Shown piece after piece: positions 43,308 through 56,657 of a stretch of DNA of 64,000 bases. The translations under genes and the position numbers were made by a program. The DNA comes from Erythroxylum novogranatense (taxonomy: Eukaryota; Streptophyta; Magnoliopsida; Malpighiales; Erythroxylaceae): the NCBI GenBank assembly GCA_029891385.1, contig CM057231.1, forward strand, positions 20,429,300 to 20,493,299. Reading direction: 5' to 3'. Below the pieces are notes generated by a model. It was not told the origin of the DNA. It saw only the letters and a program-made list of their open reading frames with translations, and ran no database searches. Within the stretch, counting starts at the first letter, position 1. Each line of letters starts with the position of its first letter.

Positions 43308-46300
43308 TGTAACATCTCGTTACCCAAGTTAAGGTTAAAATAGTAAATATGAGAGATTACTGAGAAATTAGAAAACACATTTCATGCTTATGCACATACA
43401 TGAGAATATTGAATCTTTGCGTATAAAAATAATTGTTCATGCATTCATTGACAATTTCTAGGTATAATTGTTTATATATGTAAGTATGTTGAGAAATGTT
43501 GTTTTATGTGTTGAAAATTTGATTTAGAGAGTATTTTGTTGATTCAGAATTTCTAAAATTTTTGGAGAAATTTTCAAAATTTGTTGGGTATTTTAGCTAG
43601 GAAAAATGCCAAGTGACAAAACAATTGTTAAATAGTAGTAGAAATTACTGTCCAATGGCAATGGAAATTTTGATGAATGACTTTAGGATTTATTGACAAG
43701 TGTTATTGAAAATTGGGAGACAACTGAAGTAAAAATTGGAGACAAAATAGACTAGTTATTATAGTGGACCAAATGAAGCAATAGGAAAGTGACAAGTGTC
43801 ACTTGCCATACCACTTGTTGAACGATGTTTTCATAAAGTGAAAGACCATATTTTGGTCTTCCAGTTTCCAAAAAAAGGACATATGCTTGTTCTCCACCTT
43901 CTTCATGACAAGGTTTGTATATACTAGAATGTTGATGAAGAAATGAACATATATATATGTATATATTGATGTTCTGTTTCATATAAATGCTAAATAATGG
44001 GTTAGGAGTTTTTTATGGATGATTGGTGTTGTATATGATGAGCAAGAAACTATGAGATGTGCTACATATGTTTTAAAGATGAATTGGTTATGAAAGGGAT
44101 GTTGTAATGAGAATTGGAAGTTGATGAGTATAGAAATGCTTTTATAACCTATTTGTGTTCATGGATGAGTGTAGAAATGAGTTGAAAAGGAGTTGAAAAT
44201 GAGGAGTACATGGAGTAGAAAAGGTGATCTTTGTATGAGTTGTGTTAGGGTAAGATTTGGAAACAAAATTTGGTAGTTGAGTTGGAAAATATCGCAACAC
44301 ATGATTTATGAGTATGCTTCAGTGTTTTAGCTATAACTTTTTGTCTAGTTATCCAAATGGTATGATTCTTGATTTGGATTAAACTAGAAACATAGGGCTA
44401 AATTTTTGTGAAGACATAGAAATTAATTTCTGTCTTTAAGGGTCCCAAAATGTGACATAAAATTGAGAACTGGGTACAGTATATTGTTGGATGAATGTAT
44501 ATGTTGTGTTTTGTTTTGAATGTATAAGAATGTGTTATATTTTGAGTGTTTATGATCAAGTGGGGAATATGAAATGTTTGTGGATGATGTTGAGTTGAAA
44601 TTAGGTATATTTGAAGAAGTTATCCACTTAGGATGATGAATCAAATGATTTCAGAATTGAGAGTGAATGAACTCTAATTGGTGTTTGAATGGTTATGGAG
44701 TGATATTACATTAGAAAAGGTGAATTTAGGAAGATTATGAGTGGAAGTGATGTTAGAATGGGTGTAGGATCCCTTGGAGGGGACTTGGAGAAGGAGAATT
44801 GAATAAATCCAAAGGATACACGGCTAGGTCGTGTTGATTGACACTAATCATGTGTTTTTGATGTAAAAATACCACCAGAACTGAAAGAAACATAGGCTAC
44901 CCATGTAGATTCACACGGCTGTGTGTTTTGACCCCCAAAATGGAAAAAATCTCATTTTGGAGTCTTAACATAAGTTTTAGATCTGGAAGTCCTCTTCGAA
45001 AGCTTCTAAAGATGACATTAATCCGACATCTATAGAAAAATATATGGTGTTTTTCCCATGAGATGTTTGTTTATGAATGATTGACTTATCAATGTTGCTC
45101 AATGAGATGTTTAGGCTTGTTAGTGATATTAAATAAGCCTAATTGAAATAGGATTATCTTATTAACATAAGAATTGTGTCCTAGGTGTTAAGGAATGATT
45201 CAAAGATCTTGATAATTTGTTATGAGACATGTCTTAAGGATATACACCCGGGAATGTCATTGAACATGCATTGTACATATTTCATATACATATGTGTGCA
45301 TCAATAGACACTTATACAATTGTGCAAAATTGTGATATGTGTATGTTTTGTATGATATAGAGGAATATATAGAGCGCCATCATCTAGACGTTTCCAGATC
45401 TTAGAAACAAATGCTAATCTGGAGCATACTATGAGTAGAACTAGATGGTCTTACTTTATTGTTGTTTTGTTTATTTTATGAATTGAATGATTATGCAATG
45501 TGAATGTGTTGGTTCTGGACAATATATGTCCGAGAAGTTTGATAAATGTGAGACTATTAAAGTGCTCCCGATATGTGAATCTGAATGAAATAAGTGTACA
45601 TAATTTGATTACTAAATGTCGGACCATGGTCTGATGATAAATGTGTTCTGAATGTGCATTTACATATGAACAAAAAGTGATCCTCAACTTTAATGTTGAA
45701 TTCCGGAATAAGGTTCGACGATAAAGACAGTGAATAACTGATTATATGTTATTAATGCACTTCATTACATGAATGCATGAATGATAAAGACAGTTATGAC
45801 CAAAATAGCCACCGAAAAAGAGCTTAAAGCTCATAATGTGAAAAAAAAGAGCTTCAAGCTCAGAAAGTGATTAAGAGCTAAAGGCTCACTATATAAAATG
45901 AGCCCGGTATCCCCAACAGATACGGGAAAATTATTAATGAACCCGATATCCACAATAGATAGGGGACAGTTATAATCACTTGGTCATAACAAATTAATAA
46001 TTAACAGTGAGTCTCATGAGCACTACACATGCATATGATATGTATGTTTTAAATAGTCTGAATGATTTCTGATCATGATAAGTGTTTGAAAGATAAATGG
46101 TTATTAATGTAATGAAGTGAATTATATGATTATATGAATTGTACGTGTTATGTGATTGAGTGAGCCATCGAGGATGGTCACTCACTGAATTCACAAAACT
46201 CTCCTAAATTTTTCAATATTATTTAGGCTCAAAAGAATACCCCGTTAGGCAAATGGGAGTATACCTACTACATACAAGTGAAAGATAGAGGTCAGGATCA

Positions 46301-46689
46301 GTTCGCGTCTGCGTATAATTTTTCATTAATTTTTGTATTAAGGAATGTATTCCAAAATTATTGTACAATGGGTATGCGAATGCCTTTATATTGTAATGAC
46401 ATTATGATTATGAGTGTTTTGTATCTGAAATGGGCCCTAGTGATTAATGAAATTCTGATGATTTGAAAATTGTCGGTAACTCTTGCAAATAAAATTTTTT
46501 ATGAAATAAAATATGGGCCTGAATTTTTTATTATTGATTTCCACATATACGTGTGATATAAAAATATTATACTAAGTTTTGAGTGTCTGAGTAGTAGAAT
46601 GAGTATGTTAACATGCTAATCTCGCGGGGCACAGACTCAGATATCACTCAGGATGTTGGGTACGTGTCTTGTGAAAATGAGGTGCTACA
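43308..46689 (+). mobile_element. Solo gypsy-type LTR, 3382 bp
   Basis: It starts TGTAACATCTCGTTACC and ends GAGGTGCTACA, flanked by TCTAA (43303-43307 and 46690-46694). It is closely related to the split solo LTR at 15851-31181. The donor has decayed (ATGAGTAGAAC near 45431) but the acceptor TATTATTTAG (46226) and hairpin I (CCATC-GAG-GATGG) remain. Region 45781-45970 is a run of hairpins, including GAGCTTAAAGCTC and CCCGGTATC...GATACGGG. Confidence 0.9.
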
Positions 46690-46801
46690 TCTAACCTATA
46701 ACCTCATAAATTAGATTTTTCAACAAGATTAGTAAGCTTGCCAACCCATTTTCTTCTTCTTCTTCACATGAATGACTAGGGAACTTTATTGATGCTTAAT
46801 T

Positions 46802-49328
46802 TGTTGGACCCCGAACTTTTCTTGAAAATTAGAAATTATCAAATGAAATTAAATAAGGAAATATGGTATGATTCCTTGTAATGAATGAAAAGTATAAATG
46901 AATCAATGGACATTTGATGAAATGAAAGACAATTGATTTTCCTTGTGTTTTGCATATGTTTGATAAAAAGATGAGGTAGTATGATGTTGAGCATGGCCTT
47001 GTCTAATGAGTAGAACGGTGTATGATGTATTTTGAGACAATTTTTGCATTAATGTGAATTGAAATGACTTCTTTAGCATTCTTAATAACTATGGAGGATT
47101 TGCATATCTTTAAATGAGGTATTGTGTATCGTGTTTGGATGTGGGAATTGGAGAATGTGGATGATAGAAGTGTTTGTGTAGGTGCTGTAAATTATGTGGG
47201 TGATTGAAGAAATATAGATAGTTGAAGTTTGGGGGAGGTGCTGTCAAAATGCCAATTATGGGCAGAAAGTTTGAGTGAAGTTTTGTCCCTCATAGAGTTA
47301 GAATTTGACCAAAAAGTCTCTTGAAGATTGTAGTTTAGGTTTTGATCTTTTCATTGATGTATAATATGTTATTTTTTATTGTGGAAATTGGAAGATATGA
47401 AATTTTGAAGTTTGGATGTGGTATAGGATGACAGATTTCTGGCAGAACCTTTGATTGAAAAATTGACTTAGTTAGAGGTTGAAATTGCTTTTAAGTTCTT
47501 CATTCAAGTTTTAGATGTAAAGTATGGAACTTTTGGACCATGGAATAGGAAGTTATGATTTTTAGAAGTTTTTGTTACTGTTTGGCATGATCATTAGTGG
47601 ACAAAAACTTTGAAGTGGTTTTTGACTCCCTTAAAGGCCAAATTGATTTTTTTGTCCTTCATGAAAGTTGTAGATTACATTTTGATCTTTTCATAGATAT
47701 AAAATATGACATGTTTGAATCTTGGAGTTGAAAGATAGAAATTTTCGAAGTTGAGTTATTGTTTAGGGAGACATTAAATGGGATAGTAAAGTTGATTGAA
47801 AATTTGAGCACTTTAGAGGTGGAATTGGCTTTAAAGTTCTTCATGGAAGTTGTAGAGCTTCCTTTTATCTTTCTTTTGATACTAAGTTTGTGAATTTTGA
47901 ACTTCTATGTAAAAAGTTATGAATTATCTATTATGTAGGTTTGGTTAGGTCCCATAAAAGGGTCAACTACACTTGTCTAGGCTTCTCCCGCCTGCCCGCT
48001 AGTGGAATTGGAGCTCCGTTAAGGACTCTCATAAGTTCACGGCTACACCGGACTGCAATGCGGGAAGGTTTAGTACGTTTTATTCACGGCTGCATAGGAC
48101 CGCTATGCGGAAATGTGCAGTACGTTCTATTTCTAGACCGATCCAAACCAAATTGTGATATGTTATGTGCTTATGTGGGTTATACTGTGATGCATTACAT
48201 GATTTGAAAATGGTTCATAAATTTTGAAAGAAATGGAGATTTACATGTTTTGAAATGGTTCATGAAGTTTGAAAAGTTGAGAATTTTGAGAAATAAGCAA
48301 TTGATAGTTCAACTGTGAAATTTTTATAAAATGGAAAAAAGTTTTAAAAAGATGATTTTTGCTTATTTTTCGATTTATAAACATGTTATTCATAATCTGT
48401 AAAGCTCATCCCATTTTATCCCCATCTCCAGGTATCAAGAAGGAGATCGGATGAAAGAAAGTCAAGGCGTTTGTCCGTTATGTTTGTTTATGATATTTTT
48501 TGAAGTTAGATTTTTGTAAAAGTAAGATGTTAGTGTATTCAAGAGTTGTATATTTTTGTATTTCGGATTATTAATATCGGTGATGTTTATGGTTTGGAAA
48601 TGCATTTAGTTTGGAGTGATGTGAATGATTTACGAATTTGTATAAGGACTTTTTGTGTAATGATTATGATTGATTGAGAATTATTGAAGTACTATGGCAT
48701 ATAAATGTGTTTGATTATGTTGGGATTCCGGACAGGAGGTCTGATGAATTGTGAAGTTTGAATTGAAATATAGAAGTGCTCTTTGTTTATGGCTTAAATA
48801 GTTTATAGCATGTGTGAGTTTTGATGGCAAAGGAAAAATAAGACTTTTAAAAGATGAATTATGGGATATGATTGTATAAGAAGAATTATATGAATTGAGA
48901 TGTTTGATAGAGGGTGAATTTCCAAATGGGAAATTAGATTGCTTTGTATGAGATTGAATAAAGAATGAAAAAGAAAGAAAAAAAATTATACGGATTGGAT
49001 TGGCTTAAATTAAATGTCTAACGGGTTTTCAATGCTAGTTTTCCTAAGTTTGCGTTCCTCGGATGTCGGAATTTGGCTTTCAGTGTGATTGATCATTTTG
49101 GTTTCTTTGTTTCCAAGATTTTTTGTAAATATGTTCCTCCAATTCCGCTTTGGATTTTGTTTCCGCTTTATGATTTCTGATCCGATTTGTGTTTCGCCTT
49201 TGTTTTTAGCCCACTTTCAATTCGTTTGGCTTTGTAATCCGTTCTTTCGTTTAGGATCCATTCTTTAGTTTCGCTTTCCATTTTTTGTTTTTCCGGTTAG
49301 GGTCCGATTCCAAAATCGGTTCCCAACA
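46802..49328 (+). mobile_element. Solo gypsy-type LTR, 2527 bp
   Basis: It starts TGTTGGACCCCGAAC and ends ATCGGTTCCCAACA, flanked by TAATT (46797-46801 and 49329-49333). Same family as the fragments at 1-1184 and 63318-64000. The terminal CCGATTCCAAAATCGG is a hairpin that recurs in the fragment at 63318 as CCGAAAATCGG. An acceptor-like CCATCTCCAG ends at 48431; I see no convincing donor. Confidence 0.88.
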
Positions 49329-50289
49329 TAATTGGAGGTAGAAGAGCATGAAAATGGTTTGGATCACTTCATTTTGGCTTAACCGTAAGTCACTCTTCTC
49401 CTTTCTTTTTTCTTTTCTTTTTTTTCTCTCTTTCTCTACGTTTCTCTCATAAATGCTAGCCACCAATGTTTAAAGAAGATGAAGGCATCGTTGAATTACA
49501 ATTTTTTCCTCATTTCCATATAATTACACCGTTATCCTTAGTAACATCTTATAATTACAACTTTACCAAAATATCTCATATTTACACTTTTACCTATGCA
49601 ACTTATCACCATTTAGTTTGTTCTCTTCTAATGACTCATCATTCCACTAACTTCTTGTAAAAAGACCAAATTGCCCTTTAATGAATACAAAAAGACTAAA
49701 TCACCCTTTAATGAATTTAATTCGTTAACTAACTGAGTTAAATTTTGAAATATTCCCCAACTATCTTATCATTAAATTGACCATAAAATACTCAAATTGG
49801 GGTCAATAGTTATTGATTGGATGCTTTAAAAAAATTTTGAATGGGTTTTAAATCCTCAATACCCATTATTTTCTAAAAAGGGCATTTTAACCTTAAACTT
49901 TCGAAACTTCCAAAATTTATCCAGTCGGACTTATTTTCATACCATTTTAGTATCATTAAACTCTAATACCTATTTCGAGTATATTTCAAATTTTCGAAAT
50001 TGGGTCCCTAAAATCACTATTAAGGCGAATTCATTATTCATTCAAAAATATTATTCACCCAAATTTACTATTCATCCAGAAATCATCTGGATTTCATTGA
50101 AAAGTATCACCTAAATTCTCAAAGTACATTTCAAGGCTTTTAAACTTCGCTTAGACACATTTTGTAGTTTTTTAGAGTTTTTAAAAAATTTTGGAGAAAT
50201 TTTCGATCATGTCCAAAACCATCTTTGGTCTATCTGTGATCTTTGTTATAACCTTAATAATACATTTTAACACCTAAATTACTTTAGTA

Positions 50290-51654
50290 CACCATAAATA
50301 AAGCATACTTTATAAATCGCATATGTGTATCAATCCATATGTATGAATGTCATATGTGCATATGATAATGATGGTGATTTCTATGATGAATATGAAATTC
50401 TAATGTATATTCATAACCATGAATAGTAACTCATAGGTAGAATGTGCTCCTTCGTGTTGAACCTAATGTCTTGAAGTGAAGGGTTCTACTCCTGATTAAA
50501 AAGTATAAATTATCATTAGGATTTAAAATCTAAACCAATTTTTGACAACCCGAGAATAAGTCCATGACTCAATATTAAGAAGTTGTATTTTTTATTTAAA
50601 AATGATGATGTCACGTTTTATGAAGAGCCTATTGAAAATTTTGTAGAGTTTTCCCCTTAAAACAGACATCCTGCTTCCAAAAGAAGAGCCATTTCTGAAA
50701 TGAAAAGATATTTATGTAACCACCAGTAACCATAGCTCAATTTGGCCCCAAACTGCAAGTCCATGCCCAATTGAGTCCATCTTTACATTGCAAAATTTAT
50801 AATAAATCCAATCATAATTCAAGTATATCAATTTCTTATACATACGCCCTCATTTAAACTCAATACATTTGGATAATCTCATTACTAATCAACAACTCAA
50901 TTTAATCAAATTAATGCATTTTTATAAAAATATAACTCTTTCCAAATTTTCATCTCATAAAATATAAAGAATTTCAATATGTTTCTTTTATAAAAATTGA
51001 TCTACGTAATATTTGAGAATTTAAAATTATTTTCGACCATTTTTGTGCTGGTAGGAAAATCACCACCGCCACTGGAGTGTATAGCGCCAACACCGAAGGG
51101 GCGATGACCTTCACCATCCACCCAAAAATGATGAGTTCACCTCCTAAAATCCAATGGCACTGCTCTCGTGTCGAAACTCCTCCCGGTTTGCAAGAATTGA
51201 AGTATTAAAGCTCATAGGTGACTCCTTTATGCTCTTCGGTAAAATGGGTAGATTGATCTCGAGTTTCCCTACTTGCCTATGTTTTAAGGATGTTAGACAT
51301 GTTGGTGGTGTAATTTTTCCTAAAAAAATTACTAAAAAATAGATCGATGACTTACCTAAATGAAACAAAACTTTCAGTCATGATTCCTCTAAATTCAGGT
51401 CATTTTTTAATAAACAAGTTGAGGGGTTTCGTGGAACATCTGGAGAGCTTTCTGGTAGAGCCCTGGATTGCTAGAAATGGTTGTCAAATGTTAAAGATGT
51501 GAGTGTTGGAAGTTTAAATGGAATATTAACCTATAAGGAAAAGGGTTTAAGAGATAAATGAACTTGAGCTTTCTTAAACTCAACTAATACTTTTATAGGC
51601 TTTTCTCGTTACTAGTCCATTATAAATAATTTAAGAAAATATTAGATCATTACA
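50290..51654 (-). repeat. Left LTR of gypsy 36977-59046, inner part
   Basis: Aligns with 57700-59046 of the right LTR. It ends ATCATTACA before the polypurine tract. The donor-like GAG|GTGAAC lies at 51140, the counterpart of GAG|GTGAGT at 58532. Confidence 0.8.
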
Positions 51655-51669
51655 TTCTCTCCTCCTTAT
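51655..51669 (-). other. Polypurine tract of gypsy 36977-59046
   Basis: The minus strand reads AAGGAGGAGAGAA before the LTR start TGTAATGATC. Confidence 0.75.
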
Positions 51670-51689
51670 AAAAATAATTCACCCTCGAA

Positions 51690-52209
51690 TTTGCAATCTC
51701 ATGTCATTGTTGAAATAGATGCAGGTATTGAATCTGCATATCTAACTTTGTCTCCCACATCCAATCATCCATCGTATGATTATAACTCCTTCACCATTGG
51801 TATCTCTCTTGATCTTAGTTGACGAATTTGGTAATCTACTATGGCAACAAGTTGTTCTTCATATGTCAAATCACCATCAATATTCACATTACATAGTCAA
51901 AGGATATGAGAAAGATCTGAAATATACTTTAGAAGGATCTAAAATATACTTTCTCAACATTGACATATGAAATATAGGATGAATTCTATACAAGTTAAGT
52001 AGTAACACTAGCCTATATACCACTTCACCCACTCTATATTTAATCTCAATTGGACTAATATATCTTGGAGCTAGTTTACCTTTCTTACAAAACCTCATCA
52101 CTACTTTCATTGGTGATATTTTCAAAAATACCTTGTCACCTACTGAGAATCTCACATCTTTCCTTCTTAGATATATGTAACTCTTCTGTCTACTAAAAGT
52201 TGCTTTCAA
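51690..52209 (-). pseudogene. Integrase C-terminus and degenerate chromodomain
   Basis: The minus-strand frame 52209-51889 has VGDKVFLKISPMKVV, YISPIEIKYRVGEVVYRL and HPIFHMSMLRKY, the GPY-type tail with the Gly-Pro changed to Ser-Pro. Further down, in changing frames, RQLRSREIPMVKEL and DDWMWETKLDMQ stand for the chromodomain (usual W-E pattern altered). Confidence 0.75.
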
Positions 52210-52249
52210 TCTTTGTTGAATAATAGGGGCCCTTTCAAATGAGATTTGT

Positions 52250-53050
52250 ACTAACTAAGGTCCTATCAATTGTGGTTCACCAATTTCCTGACTTAGAGGT
52301 GATCTACAATTTCTTCTATACAAAGCTTCATAAGGATCCATTTCAACATTATTATAGCAACTATTATTATAAGAACTTTCAATAAATGGCAAATGCAAAT
52401 CCCAATGACCACCGAAATCAATAATGCACAACTTAAACATATCCTCCAAAATCTGAATAGTTCTCTCAAATTGGCCATTTGTCTGAGGATAAAAAGCAGT
52501 GTTAAAGTCCAATCTTATATCCAAAGCTTTATGCAACTCTCCCCCAAAAAAATGATGTAAAGTTGGAATCCCTATCAGAGACTATAGATTATGGTACCTA
52601 TGTAAACACACAATTTTATTTATGTATAGCTTGACCAATTTATCAATAGAATAAGTCTTCTTGATATGTAAGAAGTGTGTAGACTTTGTTAATATATCCA
52701 TAATCACTCATATAACATTATATCCAGTATCAGTATGTGGTAATCCAGTCACAAATTCCATAGTAATCATATCCTATTTCCACTCAAGAATAGGGAGTTG
52801 TTGTAATAATACAAAAGGTCTTTGGTGCTCAAGCTTTTCTTGTTACCATGTTAGGCAACTAGATACAAATTCCGCAATATCCTTTTTTGTTCCACTCCAC
52901 CAGTACTTGCCTTTGAGATGATGATATATCTTGGTAGAGCCTGGATGAAAGCTATAAGCTACAAAGTGTACCTCCTCTATGATTTCCTTTCATAAATCAT
53001 CAACATCTAGTAGACATACGCTAGTACACATACGCATCCTCAGAATACCA
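52250..53050 (-). pseudogene. Integrase core, decayed
   Basis: Frame 52536-52255 carries FYPQTNGQFERTI, equivalent to [11 protein letters not shown] with the catalytic Glu kept, then FIESSYNNSCYNN and DPYEALYRRNCRSP. Further upstream the zinc-binding and first Asp regions are in short frames only. Confidence 0.8.
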
Positions 53051-53339
53051 TCACCATCCACAATAAAATCCTTAGCTCAATTATCTTGAATCTCCTCAAC
53101 TATCTTATATAACTGAGGTATTTGGACTAAGAAACCCTAACTCTCTCAAAAAATATTGATCAAACCTTGAATTGTGCTGGCAAACATCCTTATCTTGATA
53201 TCTTCCATTGCAATCCTTGGTTAACTGACTTATGTAAGTCTTTAATTAAGGTTACAAATTTGATGTGACAAAGATTACTGGATGATTTTCTACTTAGAGT
53301 ATCAGCTACTACACTAGCTTTACCTAAGTGATACAAAAT

Positions 53340-53700
53340 AGAATAGTCATAATCTTTCACAAGCTCCATCCATCTTCATTGTCTCAAGTTTACATACCTT
53401 GTTGACAAATATATTTAAAACTTTTATTATCATTATAGATCTCACAATTTGCACCATACATATAATGTCTCCAAATCTTAAGTGCAAACACCACAGTTGT
53501 TATTTCCCGATCATGAGTAAGATAGTTTTGTTTATGCTTCTTTAGTTGTTGGGAGGCATAAGCCACTACTCGTATGTGCTGCATAAGCACACAACCCAAA
53601 TCAACCCTAAAAGCATCACAATACATGGTAAATCCATCCAACCTAGAAGATAAGGTCAAAATTGGAGCTAATGTTAACTTGTCCTTAAGCTATTGGAAAT
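53340..53700 (-). pseudogene. RNase H domain, decayed
   Basis: Frame 53659-53390 contains [49 protein letters not shown] and [10 protein letters not shown]. The conserved Glu of the DLELAA block reads DREITT here, so the residue is kept while its context has changed. Confidence 0.8.
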
Positions 53701-53759
53701 TATCCTTATACGCCTCTAGCCCAAGAAATTTAGCATTCTTCTGAGTTAACTTAGTGAGA

Positions 53760-54500
53760 GGAACTCTTAGACAAATCTCCAATAATAGCCTACTAAGCCT
53801 AAGAAACTCTGAACCTCAATAATAGTTGTAGGTCTTTGCCATTTTGTGATAGTTTCAATTTTCTTAAGATCCACTTGGATGTCATATTTAGATACCACAT
53901 GTCCCAAGAAGACTATATGATCTGACCAAAATTCACACATAGAAAATTTAGCATACAATTGATGTTCCCTCAACATTTTCAAAACCATTCTCAAATGTAC
54001 CGTATGCTCTTCTTCACTGTTAGAATATACCAAAATTTCATCAATGAATACAATGACAATGTTATCTAGAAAAGATCTAAACACCCTATTCATCAAATCC
54101 ATAAGGTTGCAGGAGCATTAGTCAACCCAAAGGACATCACCAAAAATTCATAATTACTATACCTAGAATGGAAAGTAGTTTTTAGAATGTCTTCTCCTCT
54201 GATCCTCAATTGACAACAATCAGACCTCAAATCAATCTTAGAGAAACTTTTGGCCCCTTGAAGTTGGTCAAATGACTCATCCATTCTTAGAAGTGGATAT
54301 TTATTCTTTATCGTCACTTTATTTAATTCCCTGTAATCAATATAGAGTCGAAAGCTACCACCCTTCTTCTTTATAAATAATACTGGTGCACCCCTGGAGA
54401 AGTACTAAGGCTGATAAATCCCCTATCTAACAATTCTTGTAATTACTCCTTAAGTTCCTTTAACTTTGTGGGAGCTATATGATAAGGTGGAATCGAGATA
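53760..54500 (-). pseudogene. Reverse transcriptase domain, decayed
   Basis: Frames 54317-54093 and 54102-53767 together give [47 protein letters not shown] and [13 protein letters not shown]. The second Asp of the catalytic FIDD pair is Glu (FIDE), which by itself would disable the enzyme. A one-base loss separates the frames. Confidence 0.85.
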
Positions 54501-54799
54501 GGAGTTGTTCCTGACACTACATCAATGCAGAATTCAATCTTTTTCCAGTGACAAACCTGGCAACTCGTTAGGAAACATGTCAAGAAATTCACATATAATT
54601 AGGATATCATCAACTAAACCTCTCTCTGTTAAAATATCCCTCACTAAGGACAAATACCCTTGACGACCTCACTGAAGCCTTTTTTTAGCAGTAATGACAG
54701 ATATAAAGTTTTGAGGAACTTCCCTTTTATCACCTCTAAACCAGAGTTCAACATCATTAGGAATCCTAATAATCACTAACTTCTCCTAACAATCAAAGA

Positions 54800-55139
54800 T
54801 AGAAAAGTGTTGAAACAATCAATCCATACCCAAAATTACATCAAAGTTCATCACATCCAATAATACTAAATTGGCCACTAATTCTCTACCCTCGATTGAC
54901 ACCAAACAAAAAGGGAAAATAATATTTGTATTTAGGGATTCATCTAAAAAGCTGGCTACTAATAAAGGAGTTACTAATATGGTTGCTTGCCAACCAATCC
55001 TTAATTCAAAAACAAGGGATATAAATGAATACATAGCATCTGGGTAAAATAAAACTCTAGCATAAGCATAACAAACTGATACATTACCTACTACAGTTGC
55101 ATTAAAGGTTCGAACATCTTGTGGGGTTAAGGTGAACAC
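54800..55139 (-). pseudogene. Protease domain, decayed
   Basis: Shows ARVLFYPDAMYSFIS, equivalent to the L-x-D-S-G-A-T-H-S-F active site with the catalytic Asp kept but Gly-Ala-Thr-His changed, and later LDVMNFDVILGMD, the second conserved block. Confidence 0.75.
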
Positions 55140-56427
55140 CCAAACCTATCCTCCTCGTGACTGTTGAGAGGTTGAAGCCTGTCTAAAATTTATATTACCA
55201 AAACTACCCCTAGTTTAGAATCTACCGTTAAACCTATTTCTTAATGCATGGCTCTGCTGGCCCACAATCTGAGATTCACTTCGGTATTGCGCCTGATGTT
55301 GAGGCTGAAGTTGATGTACTAGTTGTATCATGCTAGTAGAGGAGCCTTGAGAAAACTATCTTTGAAATCCATAATTAAGGCACTCTCTAGCAAAATGCCC
55401 AATCTAACCACATCGAAAGAAAGAACCCAGACGAATATGATAAGGTCCTTGATGGACTCTACCATAATCCTGATAAGCAGTACTTCTAGAGTGATAACTA
55501 CTTCTAGAGCTTTGCCCATAACGACTGCTACTGCTACCCACTTTAGGTCCAAATTTGGTTGATCTTATTGGATCCCTACGATTATTTCTATTGTTCTTAT
55601 GCCTACATAGATCATGACCTTGTCAAGATTGTCTATGTTGCTCCCCACTTACACCTATTTGAAGCATCAACAATGGAGAAGTATAACTTTCAACCCTAAA
55701 ACCATTACTCTGATAAGGATCAAGAATGGTGCCCTATATGATGTATCGCCTCTCCATCTCTTTAGCCTCATCTATGGAACCTTCTAAAGTCTAAACCTTT
55801 AAATGAAGTCTTACATATGTAGGACCTGAACCTGTAATGTAAAGTCCCGCTATCCATCTTCGATCGGTCACATCCTCTAAGTATCTCATCAATCGATAAA
55901 ACTTTGTAGTGTACTCCTCATCTGACCTATCACTTCTCCTAAATAGCAACAATCTCTCTACGGTGGTGCACAAAATCGTCTCATGAATCTCTGTTTAAAC
56001 TCCTCCTAAGACAAGGTACTCATAATTGGTTGAATTACCTACATAAACCAATCCAATGCAACCGTCTGAATTGATAATTCAACAATATGAATCTTTTATG
56101 AATTTGTATAGGCCATTTTAGTTCGAGACTCGATACCATTGAGAAATTACACAGCGTCCCCTGTACCATCAAAAGTAATCATACCAATCCTAGTATAATG
56201 CAAGACAACTTTTGCCTCTATCATACCTTCGCTTGTATTTTGGGTTATCTGCTACATTAAAGGGATGGGTTGATTCAGAGTGCTATTAGAGTAGCGGCAT
56301 CTACACCCTACATTGTTAGCTCACCCTGAGCTTGAAAATCTGGCCCTACTTTAGCCTGACCCCTACACCTTGCTTGATTGGGTGACGATCGAGCCATAAA
56401 CTCATCAAGAATCGATTCTTTATCCAT
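55140..56427 (-). pseudogene. gag, decayed
   Basis: A plausible start is the ATG at 56427 (MDKESILDEFMARSSPNQ). Middle frames show RRSDRSDEEYTTKFYRLMRYL, as in gag cores. Near 55400-55360 the zinc knuckle reads FFRCG*IGHFARECLNYG: its first cysteine has become Phe and a stop interrupts it. A Ser/Tyr/Gly-rich linker precedes it. Confidence 0.75.
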
Positions 56428-56639
56428 TGTTCCTCAACCTTATGAGTTTGTGATGAAGTTCTTTTCCTCCTTATGATCAAAGAATAAAAAAGTCTTTAGA
56501 TACAATAAAAGGTGTAATAGTACTACGAAAAGATGGAAGTAAAGACAAAGATTTTACATAAACATGATCCTAATGCCACAGTAGTTCAAAAAGAAATTTG
56601 ACTTAATTCTAATCAACCTAGCAACTTAAATTTAAAACT

Positions 56640-56653
56640 GAGATCTGATACCA
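56640..56653 (-). other. Primer binding site of gypsy 36977-59046
   Basis: The minus strand reads AAGTTGGTATCAGATCTCAG next to the right LTR, an initiator-Met tRNA site with one change (AGATC for AGAGC). Confidence 0.8.
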
Positions 56654-56657
56654 ACTT

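Larger units (their letters stand above)
37750..50290 (-). mobile_element. Nested gypsy-type solo LTR (about 3.5 kb), itself hit by three solo LTRs
   Basis: This stretch has no counterpart in the right LTR of the host element. The plus strand opens near TGAAAGGACCTATC, resembling the LTR start at 63318 (TGTTAGGACCCAATC). On the minus strand it has donor GAT|GTGAGTTTA (39374) and acceptor CCTACCCCAG (38284). Subtracting the solo LTRs at 39584, 43308 and 46802 leaves about 3.5 kb. Both edges are approximate and I could not find its target duplication. Confidence 0.5.
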
